From NCBI GenBank assembly GCA_947652115.1, contig OX393570.1, positions 17,131,297 through 17,195,296 of the forward strand: a DNA stretch of 64,000 nt, given 5' to 3'. The notes below the pieces were generated by a model that saw only the letters and a list, made by a program, of their open reading frames with translations, searched no databases and had not been told where the DNA came from. The translations under genes and the position numbers were made by a program. This DNA is from Blastomussa wellsi (taxonomy: Eukaryota; Cnidaria; Anthozoa; Scleractinia; Plerogyridae). Below, piece by piece: positions 1-11,038 of this stretch; position 1 is the first letter of the stretch, and each line of letters begins with the position of its first letter.

Positions 1-1592
1 CAGTCTATTAACGTTACAGAAGCGACATAAGCTTGACCCGTTCCTCAATTAATTTCTTAGTTTTCGCTTTGTCTTTAAATAGGGTGTCATTTTTCGAGTT
101 TAAGGTATCAAATTCCGTTTTGTTTATCCTAAGGGTCAGGCATAGGGCAGAATGCTGTGACATTCATTAATTATTCATGATCACCGAAGCGCAAATACCT
201 TCGCAGTTCACTTGTCTTCTTTTTTGTTTTGCTAGAACTTTCCAATTTCTCAGTTTTTAGTTTTGCATCCTGCGTTACGCTTTTCAATTTGTCAATGTAC
301 TCGAATCGCCAGTTGAACAAAGCCTTGTAACACTCTTTCATGATGCGCGACTGTCATCGATTTTGCGACTGACCAATTTATTTGTCCTTCTCAGTGTATT
401 GAATCGAAGAATTTCCAACCTGACATTGCCAAGTCGTCCCTTTGATTTCCTTCCCTGCTCTACGTGGTAATAAAAAGGTGGAGACAAAAGAAATATTTTT
501 GAATGATCCAGCCTTCATATTATTTATCATATAGCCACATTACATTTTTACAACATTAAGAGCATCAAGGTTTTACCAATACCCATGTTTAAAGGGCCAT
601 TGTCACTCCATTTTCGAAAAACTTTAAAAAGCTAAAATTTGTCTTCGCTCAAAGGAAAACCAAACATAATGGTTTAGCTATGTTACCGAAGACTATATTA
701 CTGCACTGAAACCGTTTACTAACGTATGTTATCATTTGCGAGGATGAAACTGAGTGGATTGATAATTGAAAACAATTTCCATTTTTTTTTTTCAAATTCT
801 CAAGCCATCTCCTGAAAAACTGGGCAACCAACTATTTTGGCTTGTTCTCCTTGTTAAATTTTCATTTGATATCTTCTTCTTCACAATTATGCTGGAGCAT
901 TTTTTGCGCAAGTAAAGGTATTAAGTAATGACTTTAGCACAAAATTTATTACCTGAACACTCCAAAATCACCGTGACAATGCCGCTTTAATCAATATACC
1001 CATTTACTCAATTACTTCAGCTTTTTGCCAGCTAAGCATTTTTCCCATTATTTTAAGGCCGTCATTCTGTTGATGAGACATCTCTGCTGTCCACACTGAT
1101 TTCTAAAATGAGAACAGAAAAGGAAAATTACCCAGGAACCTCACTCTTAGAGGAATGGGCGAGTAATGGTTGGTTTGGGATTGAAGGACTCAATGCTTTA
1201 GGACTGTGGAATGGGTTGCACTGTGTCATTCGCACGAAAAATACAGGAGAAAAGCCAATAGCAACCAAAGTAAACAAAATCAAATCATGCCGTTGCTATG
1301 GATAGATCAATGACGCTTAAATAATTAATACCAAATAAAAGGCAGCATATTCAATTTTTGGAAAAAAAAAACAAACCTCTTAAAAGTACATAAAAACTTT
1401 CATTCTGATGTGTCCATGAAGTATTTTTCGAAGTTCGGGAAATTCCCGAGGAAACCTCCCAAATTTAAGGTACGTTTGTGATTTATTTGAGAATGACTCC
1501 AAAAAGTTCGGACGATATTCCAAATTTCGGGAAGGCTTTGCACATGTCTTACTCAAACAGCGTTTCTCAAAGTTGCCAAGCCTCGTTTATAT

Positions 1593-1707
1593 AACAATTA
1601 TTCCATGAGCCCGCGTTGGATATGAAGTGATAAAATAACCAACGAGCGCGTAGCGCGAGTTGGTTATAATCACTTCATATCCAACAAGGGCGAATGGAAT
1701 AATTGTT
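1593..1707. mobile_element. Palindromic MITE-like foldback
   Basis: AACAATTATTCCAT with GTTGGATATGAAGTGAT on the left is mirrored on the right; the loop is the GC-rich GAGCGCGTAGCGCGAG. The rest of 1-2829 shows no gene that I can support. Confidence 0.7.
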
Positions 1708-2829
1708 TTAGTAAATTCTCAAACCATATCTCTTGAATTTTTGTGGGAGACAGCTCCTGAAACCTGCCAGTGTCGGCCATTATAGAGGGCTGAAGTTAAA
1801 AACTTCGTGCGGAAAATTTTTAAACTTGGCGCACTATTTTCCATATGACGTAAAACTCCGACTATTGGCTCATAGTCGGAGTTTTTTAGCCAATCAAGAA
1901 GCTAGAAATGCAATAGTCGGAGCTGAGAATATACTAATATATAATAGACCCTTTGCAGAAATGGCGCCCAAATTTGAATAACAATACTTTATATATCCTT
2001 AGCCTCGTGTGGATGTTTATAGACAAAGGATTTTATACGTGAATTTGAGGCTTAGGTATTAAGTATTTTAATTCAAATGCGGACGCCATTTTTTTTAGAA
2101 AATGGCGTTCACCGCAAGACTTAAGTATGCATAACAGGCGGCTACTTTTGAAAACTAGCAGTTTCGTGTTAAATAGCTGGCAGTAAGTACTCAATTTGCG
2201 TATCGTTTTCCAACAACACGTTGGCATTTAACCAGATCTGAAAACTTTGTCAGTTAAAATTGTAAAAATTGTCCTCTTTGCTGTTACGAGGAAACTTACA
2301 AACAGTACAAGGTTGATCCAAACAGTTGTAATTGATGGTATACCCAAAAATTCTGCTCCTCACTTTATCTGTTACGACCCAACGCGAATGCTCACTTGCT
2401 GGCTGGCAAAGCTGGCTGTACATTCATTTTTCTCATGGCGGTTGTCACTGAAAAAAATACTACTATTGAGCTGGCCTATTGAAACTCAAAAGCTCGAAGT
2501 CCTGAAGAAACTACCCGACGAAGGCTGAATCGCGTTCAGAAGAGTGGATTTCAACGGTTTTCAATGCCATTTTCGCACGTTTGTTGTTTGTTGTAATTAC
2601 TTGCTGGGAAAAATTATGGATCATGTGGTGGCAAAAAGGAACAGATGAATGTTTCCCATGCAGAAAAACCTCAAGGACACCTGTAAATGTTTTAATATCA
2701 TATATTTTTATTCATTTGGATAAAAGAATTGCCACAGTTTGTTCATTGGGTGCCCCTGAATATTTCGGATGGACAATTGCTGATACTGATATCTACACAA
2801 AGATCTAGCTACAATCTGCCCGTGTTTGT

Positions 2830-3619
2830 TTAAGGTGGCTGAACACAGTTTTTTTGCGCGCGCCCTTGCTGATGCGAGGCAGCGCGCGCACAAAGATTGC
2901 AAAAAACAAACATAGCGCCGATAAAGCGACAATTTATTTGTTCTAAACCTGTTCTATATGAGTTTTTCCTTCTTACAATAACACATGCTGTAGTAGGTTT
3001 AAGTCGTTTGTTAGAATAGTACATTAGAAATTTTCAAGATGCAAAAAAATCCAGAAATTTTGCAGGATTTTCGCCATGGCTGTGAGAACCCAATTGAATG
3101 CAGCGCATGCGCAGTTGAACAAAACATTGCGACTGGATGATTTTTGACCATCTCGACCTTTTCGGAAAGCCGCGTGTTTCTCAACAACCACTCTATAGAA
3201 TTTCATAAAATTTGACAGGGAGATACTTCAGACAGCGGGTAAGTGAAAGATTGAAAAATTTTTGAACTTTAACGGAGGAAATTTTAAATAATCCAATTGT
3301 CCTTCAACAAGGGATACCTGGAAATCCGTCTGTTAAAAAGGCTATTTTAATAGTGTTATCATACGTACATTATTACAGGCAAATGAAGAAAAAAATATAT
3401 TGATTTAATTTTCTGCGACTAAATAAAACCTGATTTTGAATGCATGTTTTTGTCCAGTCATGTTACTATGGCAACGACACACACGCCACCTTAACTATTA
3501 AAATATGATAAATATCCTTTTAACTGATGTCTGGCAAAATTTGGCAACCCAGGATTCAGGAGTTTTTGAAAAATGGCAAATGCGGTGCAGGTATCAGAAA
3601 CTGTGTTCAGCCACCTTAA
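2830..3619. mobile_element. TTAA-flanked non-autonomous DNA transposon
   Basis: TTAA-GGTGGCTGAACACAG at the left end is mirrored by CTGTGTTCAGCCACC-TTAA at the right end, 790 bp apart. TTAA duplications are the mark of piggyBac-type insertion, although the terminal bases are not the classic piggyBac CCC. An internal GCCACCTTAA at 3485-3494 may be the end of an older, shorter copy. No transposase is encoded. Confidence 0.65.
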
Positions 3620-3946
3620 GTGGTCCTTCCATGATTTACAGAAGTAAATATTTATTGATCTATTCAGGGACGGATCCAGGATTTTTAATTTAAGAGTGGT
3701 GCATCACTAAACAAATATTAAATCCCCTGCTATTCCTACGTCCACAGTCGAATATGTATTTTCCTGTTACAAGCAGGAAGGCGCAATATCGGCGTTTATA
3801 TTTCACGAGAGTAAAAAAAAATGTCACATGTTGGAGTGAGTAAGTAAGTATAGGAAAATTGTGTTCATAAAGGTATCAATGTTTTTACGATCATGACAAT
3901 ATCATTATTATTATATATACCTGGGTATTCCAGCGTTAAATTGTTG

Positions 3947-4356
3947 CTAAAAAAAGCAGCAACAATTAGCAACGGGCGTGTAACAGGAATAGACGCCGGA
4001 GCAATTAAAACTGCCTGAACGGCACGGCAAAGGATTTGGCCAACAATATTTACCGATTCCTTGCAAACAGGAGACTGTAAAGAAGAAAATGGTGTTTTGT
4101 TGTTAGACCTATAAATTAAAGATGCCGGTGAGGCACCAAACAAAACCCGAGATAAATTTGATTTCAATCATTTACAACTCAGCTAAAGAATAAATTCTAA
4201 CCGCACACGTTTTCCATAAATATAAAAAAAACGCTCACATCGCCTTTTTTGCAGCCTGACGTTCCCACTCTCATCTCGTTTCCCAAGGCGTTCACTCTGC
4301 AAGGTAATTGTCCCCAAGATAACGAACAACAGGCACAAATGAAGCTTGGTGTCCAT
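3947..4356 (-). CDS. Small secreted cysteine-rich peptide precursor (two exons, 81 aa)
   Basis: Coding exons on the minus strand are 4356-4239 and 4074-3947, separated by a 164-bp intron with a GTGAGC donor and an ACAG acceptor after a pyrimidine tract. The exons join in phase 1 and give 82 codons including TAG. The predicted product has a hydrophobic signal peptide (residues 1 to about 20), a charged propeptide of about 20 residues ending in the basic stretch KRR at 37-39, and a mature region of about 42 residues with eight cysteines spaced C-x7-C-x6-C-x6-C-x5-C-x6-CCC. This precursor layout is typical of secreted disulfide-rich peptides of cnidarians (toxin-like, SCRiP-like or antimicrobial), but I cannot place it in a named family. 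It sits alone among repeats. Function is inferred from architecture only; signal peptide, dibasic site, phase-matched splice sites and cysteine density agree, so I judge it a real gene or a recent relic. Confidence 0.62.
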
Positions 4357-4809
4357 GGAAACCCTCTCAAAGCTTATTATCTTAGGAAAGAAAAAAAAGA
4401 ATTAAACTGACTTCTGTTTTGTTCCTTTAGAACCGAACACAAAGCTCCCTGTATTCTCTCACTGATCTTACCCGGTTTTCCTCCCTCCTCAAAACCCATT
4501 TTTTTAATTCCAATTCGATCTAGATGGAGGACTTACATGCTGAAAACCATCTGATGTATGACGGGGCTTCCTCTCTAAATGTCGTTATATTTTCCAGGGA
4601 CATCTCCGGCAGGCCCTGATTCGTAATCTGAATACCGGGTCGAATAAATTTGTCATACTGTACAGTGAAATCCCGTGATTTAACTCGACCCCGTATTCGA
4701 TTCCTCTCGCGATAACTCGAAACATTTCGATTCAATTTCCCTTGAAGGTTCGAGTTGTCGGTGTTCAAAGTTCCGTAATGATACAACCTGACCGTGTAGT
4801 GATATATCC

Positions 4810-7100
4810 ATCAAATATTTTTTTTCGTGCGCGCGACTGGCCTTAACACGTCACGTGATACTAGTAAAGCTGGGGGTATCCGAGATTAGCTCTGTTTGAT
4901 AGTTGCGAGAACATCGAAGCCTGCACATACACTTTAATCATGCCAGCATTTATTTCTGTAGTATTTCATTTGTGCGTGAAGCAAATGTGTTTCTTTTCTA
5001 GAATTGGGAACTCAAGAATTTTTGAGAGAGAAAATCCGGAAAAAGTAAGGTTATCGTGACTTAGCAACATGAAGATTGAAGCTCGATCCAATAAAAATAA
5101 TTTCATTTTCGATTAGGTTAAAGTCGCCCGGAAATTAAATAGTCTGAATTAAAAATAAGGGGAGTGATATCATATTTTGAAACATTTTGACCTTTAGATC
5201 TCAACTTGAAAAAGCTAGGCGGTTCCTTCTTCCTTCAACAATTTACTCGATATCTTCATCTTGATATTCTTGGCACATTTCACGAGCGAGTAAAAGCTAC
5301 TTTTCCACAGATTTAGTGCCGTTTTGATAACAACGCAGACCCATTCTTATTGCATTAGTCCCCTTGCAAGCCAAGGAAATATTTTATGGAGAACAAACTA
5401 CTCGAGGTGTAGTAAGCAACAGTGAAACTTTTTACCTGAAATGCTTTTGTCCTGCCAGAATTCCTCACCAGCTCGATCAAGAAACAGAGTCAGCTAATTT
5501 TTCTCACCAGTGTTTAAGTGCATGAATTCTACAACCTGATTGGCTAAATAGCATACCAAATATTGATTGTAAATAATAGCTGTCGGAACCTGTCTGTGGT
5601 GTTAAGTAAAATATAATTATAAAAGATATAATTATAACACAGAAATGCATGGTCGGCTGATTGCCCGACAGGTTATAAAAAGCTGATGAATTAAAACCAG
5701 ATTTTCGATTCGATTTGAATTAAATGAACTTGTGAATTTTTTTTCCACTCGTAAATATTTCTTAATATTTATGGGCACTCGTGAAAGCAGCTGTGAAATC
5801 ATTAACTTTTTGACAAGCTTTTTTCATGAGAAATTGATAATCCAAAACAACTGTATTAGCATTCATGTCTGACGCTTGCCAGAGGTATTGGCTTGCTATC
5901 GGCTTGCCAGAGGTTATGGGCTCCCCGATAGTCGGTTGTGACGTCATACAACTTTCCTTTTTCTTCATGTTACTTAATTTCATGTGTCTCTAAAAAGGGA
6001 TCGACCGTTTACGAAACGGATTCATGCAACGACATTTAACTTAGATACTTAGAAATTAAGCCTATTATCGAGGTACAAATACACAATCCTTTTTATTATT
6101 TACATTCGTCACTTGCTTTCTACACTGTCAGTTTATTGTCTTTTTTAGCATGAACGTCCCAACAATATAATCCAACATACTGTTTGACATTCGTCAATTG
6201 TTTTCGCAGTTGTTTCGTATTATCAAAAAGCTTTTAGACGAGGTGAAAATAATCGTGGGAGGCTGACAATCTGCAATAACTGCATTAGAACTTATTATCC
6301 CAACATACAGCTGCACATTAGCTTGTGCGAAATTTGTCAACAAAACCATGCATAAAACGTGAGTCTGCAAGACCATGAGTCACAGAAGCTCACAGAGTTA
6401 TGGAATTAAGGGTCAATGTCAAAGACACTAAATTGAGTTCGCACAAGAGTTCATGTTCGCATTAACCCATGTTTCATTGCTTCCAGTGGTACTGCCCTTG
6501 TTCTATTTTATCATCATTAACGTGTGTAGACATTTTCGAATGTTATTATCAAACTTGAGACCCAGGGGTGGTCACTAGCACTAAAATACGCTGTAGCGGA
6601 TCTAGGATCCACACCCCTTTATTAGGGAGCTTACGCAAACCACGACGGTAACGTCAACGAGAACGTCGCTAAACAAAAGATTTAATGAACAGTACAATAG
6701 CTCTGCACGTGCGTTATAATTCTTTGTACATTTCTTTGCCGTCCTCTGCAAAACAACGACGTGAAATGACTTAATCGTATGTTAATTAGTGGTAAAAAAA
6801 GTCAACAAGACAAAACAGTCCTGCAAAAACGTTAACTTAGATATTATATGACGTTGGTTTTGGACTGGTGCCATCGGTTTTGGATTGGCACTGTTGGTTT
6901 TGGATTGGTGCTCCGACGAAGGGCTAACGCTCGAAACGTCTTCTCTCGAATCTCTTTACGGTGGCCAAATCACATTATCAACCCAGTTGATAAAACCAAA
7001 TTATATATGACGTTGTGCATGGTAGCAATAATTTTCAATGTTAGACCTTTCAACTTAACCCGTTTATCCGGGTTTAATTCTTTTGTTAAATTTAGCGTAC
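4810..7100. other. Gene-free stretch with repeat fragments
   Basis: No coding sequence that I can support. A segment near 4883-4935 (TTAGCTCTGTTTGATA followed by a CCTGCACATA block) recurs diverged at 7813-7865, after the pentraxin pseudo-exon, and may be part of an old local duplication. The segment at 6911-7010 is a copy of the dispersed repeat described at 16431. Confidence 0.4.
6911..7010 (+). repeat. Dispersed repeat with hammerhead-like core, copy 1
   Basis: CCGACGAAGGGCTAACGCTC followed by GAAACGTC, then CTCTTTACGGTGGCCAA and TTATCAACCCAGTTGATAA. The same order occurs at 16431-16525 and inverted at 63158-63250. Confidence 0.7.
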
Positions 7101-7296
7101 TTTCTGCGTCTCAATCCACAAACAAAAACCGTTGTAGCCCAAGAACAACAGATCATTGGCTCGTTTCGTGATACAGCGTAGCTGAATGGTGTTCCTTCAT
7201 TCTTATCAATCGACTTCATCCAAAAACAAACAGTGAACTGAGTCAATGGCCATTCCCAAGATGTGGACATAATCAGTCACTCCTTTGTTTGGGATA
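7101..7296 (-). pseudogene. Frameshifted duplicate of pentraxin exon 2
   Basis: The minus strand reads a diverged copy of pentraxin exon 2 (10024-9814), including a perfectly kept block around TQFTVCFWMKS and the FSYAV segment. Compared with the intact exon it has a 2-base deletion near the start, shifting frame within the segment after GVTDY, and a 1-base deletion in the GEPNE region. The splice-site bases at the ends are not clearly kept, and I found no matching exons 1 or 3 nearby. I read it as a relic of a tandem duplication rather than an alternative exon. Confidence 0.7.
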
Positions 7297-8500
7297 ATGG
7301 GTAAATGGGAAAAAATAACAATTGCTTTAATTTAAAACTTCCCCACCCTTTCATGCGGGTCCTCTGTCCAGGTCGAATTGGATTTTTTTTTTGGCCACGT
7401 CCTATAGTTTGAGAAAACCACTGTTATCGATTCCCACCACGTGCAGCATTGAGGGATTAGGTTTTATTACATGAAACCAATTACCCTGAGAAGGAATTAA
7501 GAAATCCGCTCGGAATGAAAGAAAACGTTTTTGACTAGTGCCAGTCCTTCTCCAGCATTTAATAAATCCACTAAGAAGACATTAAATAGTTTTCTGTCAT
7601 TCCGACTGGTGTTTCAAAGTACAGTAAGTACCAGTGGCCATTATTCTGATGTAACGCTGGTTCCCCAGTTGATCACTAACTTGTGGGAATTTCTAGTTGC
7701 TAACGTTTTACGCAATTGGGCGTGCAGAGGCTTCCTTTTAGACCACCCCGTCTCAAATAATAGGAGAACCAGGCCTTAGAATATTGCTAACATGCATTTG
7801 AGGTGTCTGTGGTTAGCTTTGTTTGATACTTGCTATACTGATTGAAACCTGCACATATACTGCATGTAACTAAGGCGATGGAGGAAGGAAAGAAAAGAGG
7901 AAGGGGTTCTAGACGCCACAAATGATGGGGAGGATCAATTGGTTTGGATTTACATCATGGGCAATTACTAAATCAAAACTTTGCAGGAATTTTTGTTGCT
8001 TTCCGGCAAGAGTTGAGCTATTTTTTTATTTCGCGTAAACTTTAAGTATATCAGGAAGATATTTTGATTGGTGTTGAAACCCTGCATTATTCACTGCATC
8101 GTGCCCTGCACCATGTATCATTCACCTTTCCGTCATTTCTCAAAAAGATACTGTGCGGTGGTACAATGCCCTCATTCTACCACCACCTCCACCCACTTCC
8201 ACTGATTATAATAATTTGAAATTTATCACGGAGGCTATGACCTTATTTTAATCGTTAAATTTTACGTTGTGGACACATTTCAAGTACAAGAACACTTTTT
8301 TGTGAAGACGCAGTTTTATTTTCATCATTTTACACTCGTGTTCCTCGTCCTTGGCCCGATTTACATTTATTTTATTTTACAATTATACATTGCATTAACT
8401 TTGAAATGTCTAGCTATTTTACCATAATTGATTACTGTAGTATTAATTAAACTGGCCTGTTTTGAAAGTTGAACACAATGTGTCTCACACAGACAAATTA

Positions 8501-11038
8501 TCATCGATAACTCAACGGATAACAGGGAGATGGAATAACAACTGCGGTTTTTCCTTTGACACCGTTAATGAAATCGGACCACTTGTACACGTTCCCCACC
8601 CCTGACAGGCAAGATTTTGACAGGCTCTTGATTGTACTCGCCGGAAGGACGTAGGACCACACGTTGACATTCGCCAAGGATCCCTGGAAGGACTGACTGG
8701 AGTCGAAGCTCCCTCCGATTGAATCTTGTTCTTGCCCCAGCACCAGGGATCCTCCTCCTCTAATTATGTGCCCTTTCTTGAAACCCCTGGTGTGAATGTG
8801 CAGAGCTCCATCTTTGTAGAATTGCCACACACCATCACTGTTTCGCCACGACGCGCAAATGTGATGCCATCGGCCGTCATTAGCTGATTCATGTACTATA
8901 CGTGGACTGCCAAATAATAAACTGGATCATAAACAATGACATTCTTCATTTAAAGGGACAATGTCACAGGGAGTGAGAGTAACAGCACTAAAATTATGAC
9001 TAAGTACTTTTCCTCATACGGAAAATGTGCCTAGAACATCTAGAGGAAGACCTCCAGAAAATGGCTGAAGGAAGCGGGAACTGTAATCAGTTTTTAGCGA
9101 ATTAACGAAGCTCCAAGGTGCAAACTTGAAAAAGTCAGCCTGATTTTTTCAAGTTGAGATCTAAAGATCATGGTGGTTTCAAAATGATACCACCTTCTTT
9201 ATAGCGTCAGGACACTGGCATTGTAAATTTTCAACAAAACTGGATCATTTTTTGTACTTTAATCTGTCAATCCACGTGCTTTTTATTAGTAACCCGACAC
9301 CCCCGTCACAATACGGACAACTGGGAAAAAAAAGGGCTGCCTGATTAATGTGCTGGGATCACAACTCTCTGTCCAGGCACTTTTAAAGGAGGTTTGACAT
9401 GTTTGATTCGATTTTTGAGACACAATGCATGTCCTAGGAGCGGTTTCAGAGCCACCTTAAATTTTCAAAACTAACTTTGCAAAAAGTTGTATCTTAGTAT
9501 GCTGGTTAAAATTCCGTAATAAAAATGGGGCTCCTCCACTGTTGTGAGCCTCCTTAAACGACCAATGCGTTTTCCAATGTTTTCCTAACTGACAGAGCTA
9601 ATCAAGATAACCAACCACGCGGCTTAATCAAAATCTACGTGAGGTGATGTTGTAACTATACAAAATCTTTCAGATCTCAATTTGTATTTCGATTTGATTT
9701 TGACCTGGCTTTTACCGGGACGAACGAAAACGTTTCGGGGTTGCCCACTGGGGGGGTGCCCGAGCTCTAACTTGACAGAAGAACTTCGATTCTCTCATCT
9801 CTCATTACATTACCTCCAGGCACCTCCAATGACTAAATAGAAGTCCCCGTGGTCAAAAATAAGCAATTCATTGGGCTCGCCTGGTACCCCATAACTGAAT
9901 GGTACTCCGTCATTTGTAGCACTCGACTTCATCCAGAAACACACAGTGAACTGAGTTAAACTGGGCATGCCCCAGATGTTGGCATAGTCTGTCACTCCTT
10001 TGTTTGGAAAATGAAGAGCATAATCTAGGAAAAGGGAAAGATATCAATGTGGCCGAATGTAACAATTTGAACTGGAATTTCACCCGCCAATTCAAACTCT
10101 TGCTCAAGTTTTGTTGATGCAACCTTAGCGGAACGGTTTTTTAAACTTTCACAATCTCTTTGCCTGGCAAGGTCCCATTTTTAATCCGCGACTCATTTAC
10201 GGACTTTCGCTTGTTGTTAAGCCTCTGGGGTGGCCGTTCTATTTTAAATTAATACACCATGAACACCCTACACCCCTTTACTATTTTTAGATTGTGACGT
10301 CATGTACACCCGGCAGCCTTTTTCTTTTTTAGATGATGACGTAACCCTCTGAGGTACATGTATTGTGACGTCATAACCAGCCCTGAAATTGGCGTGATAT
10401 TTTGATGAATTTCTGGCTTTTCAGTCCCGGGACTGACTACTGCCCTCTAAGTTTTGACACCTGAAAGACCTAAAAGCCATATTTAAAACAGGCCAACTTC
10501 TCTTTGCTGGAAACGAATCTTCCTACCGCCTTTTGTGCACATATATATATATATATTTCTTAAAGACAAATAAACTCGATTTCTAATCCAAGCATTTAGA
10601 ATGCGCCTAGGCAGGCTGCGTTCTAGGTGTTACCAAAAAAAAGCGGTCTTTGGTGAGGAGATTTAATATTTTAACGGCATACTGGCTAAGATTGGGGAGG
10701 ATTGAGACCGATTACGAAGGACAAACTTGCAGAAATTTAGGGGTATTTTTTTAAGACGTGCCATCCAATATTCAAAATTGTCTTCAATCAACAGAAAACT
10801 CAACAGTCTACTAGGGTAGAAAACAAAAAAGGAAGCAATGGCAAACCAGAAAACAAAACGGATTGATAAGATTGGGACAGAACAAGAAGACTTCAAGAGC
10901 ATCGATATTGAAGTTAATTTTTTAGTGTACATCGTTCAAGAAGTACATGCATGACTTACTTTTCTCTGAGTAGCCGCTGACGCATCCACAAAATATAGAT
11001 CCCAAACAAACGTAGGTTAATACCAGAAGGGAAAACAT
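8501..11038 (-). CDS. Secreted pentraxin-domain protein (C-reactive protein-like), 231 aa
   Basis: Three coding exons: 11038-10960, 10024-9814 and 8906-8501, with donors GTAAGT and GTAATG and acceptors CCTAG and GGCAG; the phases fit and give 232 codons including the stop. Exon 1 encodes only a signal peptide (about 22 residues). The rest is a single pentraxin (LamG-fold) domain. The family signature H-x-C-x-[ST]-W is present as HICASW at the start of exon 3, and the cysteine of FTVCFW in exon 2 should pair with its Cys, as in CRP. The calcium-binding segment GQEQDSIGG with a following Gln (SSQS) keeps the E-Q-D triplet of CRP; the upstream Asn site is present as PNELLIF. Pentraxins are secreted pattern-recognition lectins that bind phosphocholine or glycans in a Ca-dependent way; ligand here is unknown. 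A broken copy of exon 2 lies downstream at about 7.1-7.3 kb. Intron 1 carries a cluster of CRE-like sites. Confidence 0.93.
10295..10373. promoter_or_regulatory. Cluster of CRE/ATF-like sites in pentraxin intron 1
   Basis: Two perfect palindromic TGACGTCA octamers (10295-10302 and 10366-10373) flank a TGACGTAA half-variant (10337-10344) within 80 bp. Both palindromes sit in a GATTGTGACGTCA-like or TATTGTGACGTCA-like context. TGACGTCA is the binding site of CREB/ATF bZIP factors. The cluster lies in intron 1, between the signal-peptide exon and the domain exons, where enhancers are common. Binding is an inference. Confidence 0.4.

Noticed and set aside
3865..4167. 100-codon minus frame over the Cys-rich peptide locus
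   Set aside because: It runs through the intron in a different frame from the cysteine-rich exon and has no signal or family features.
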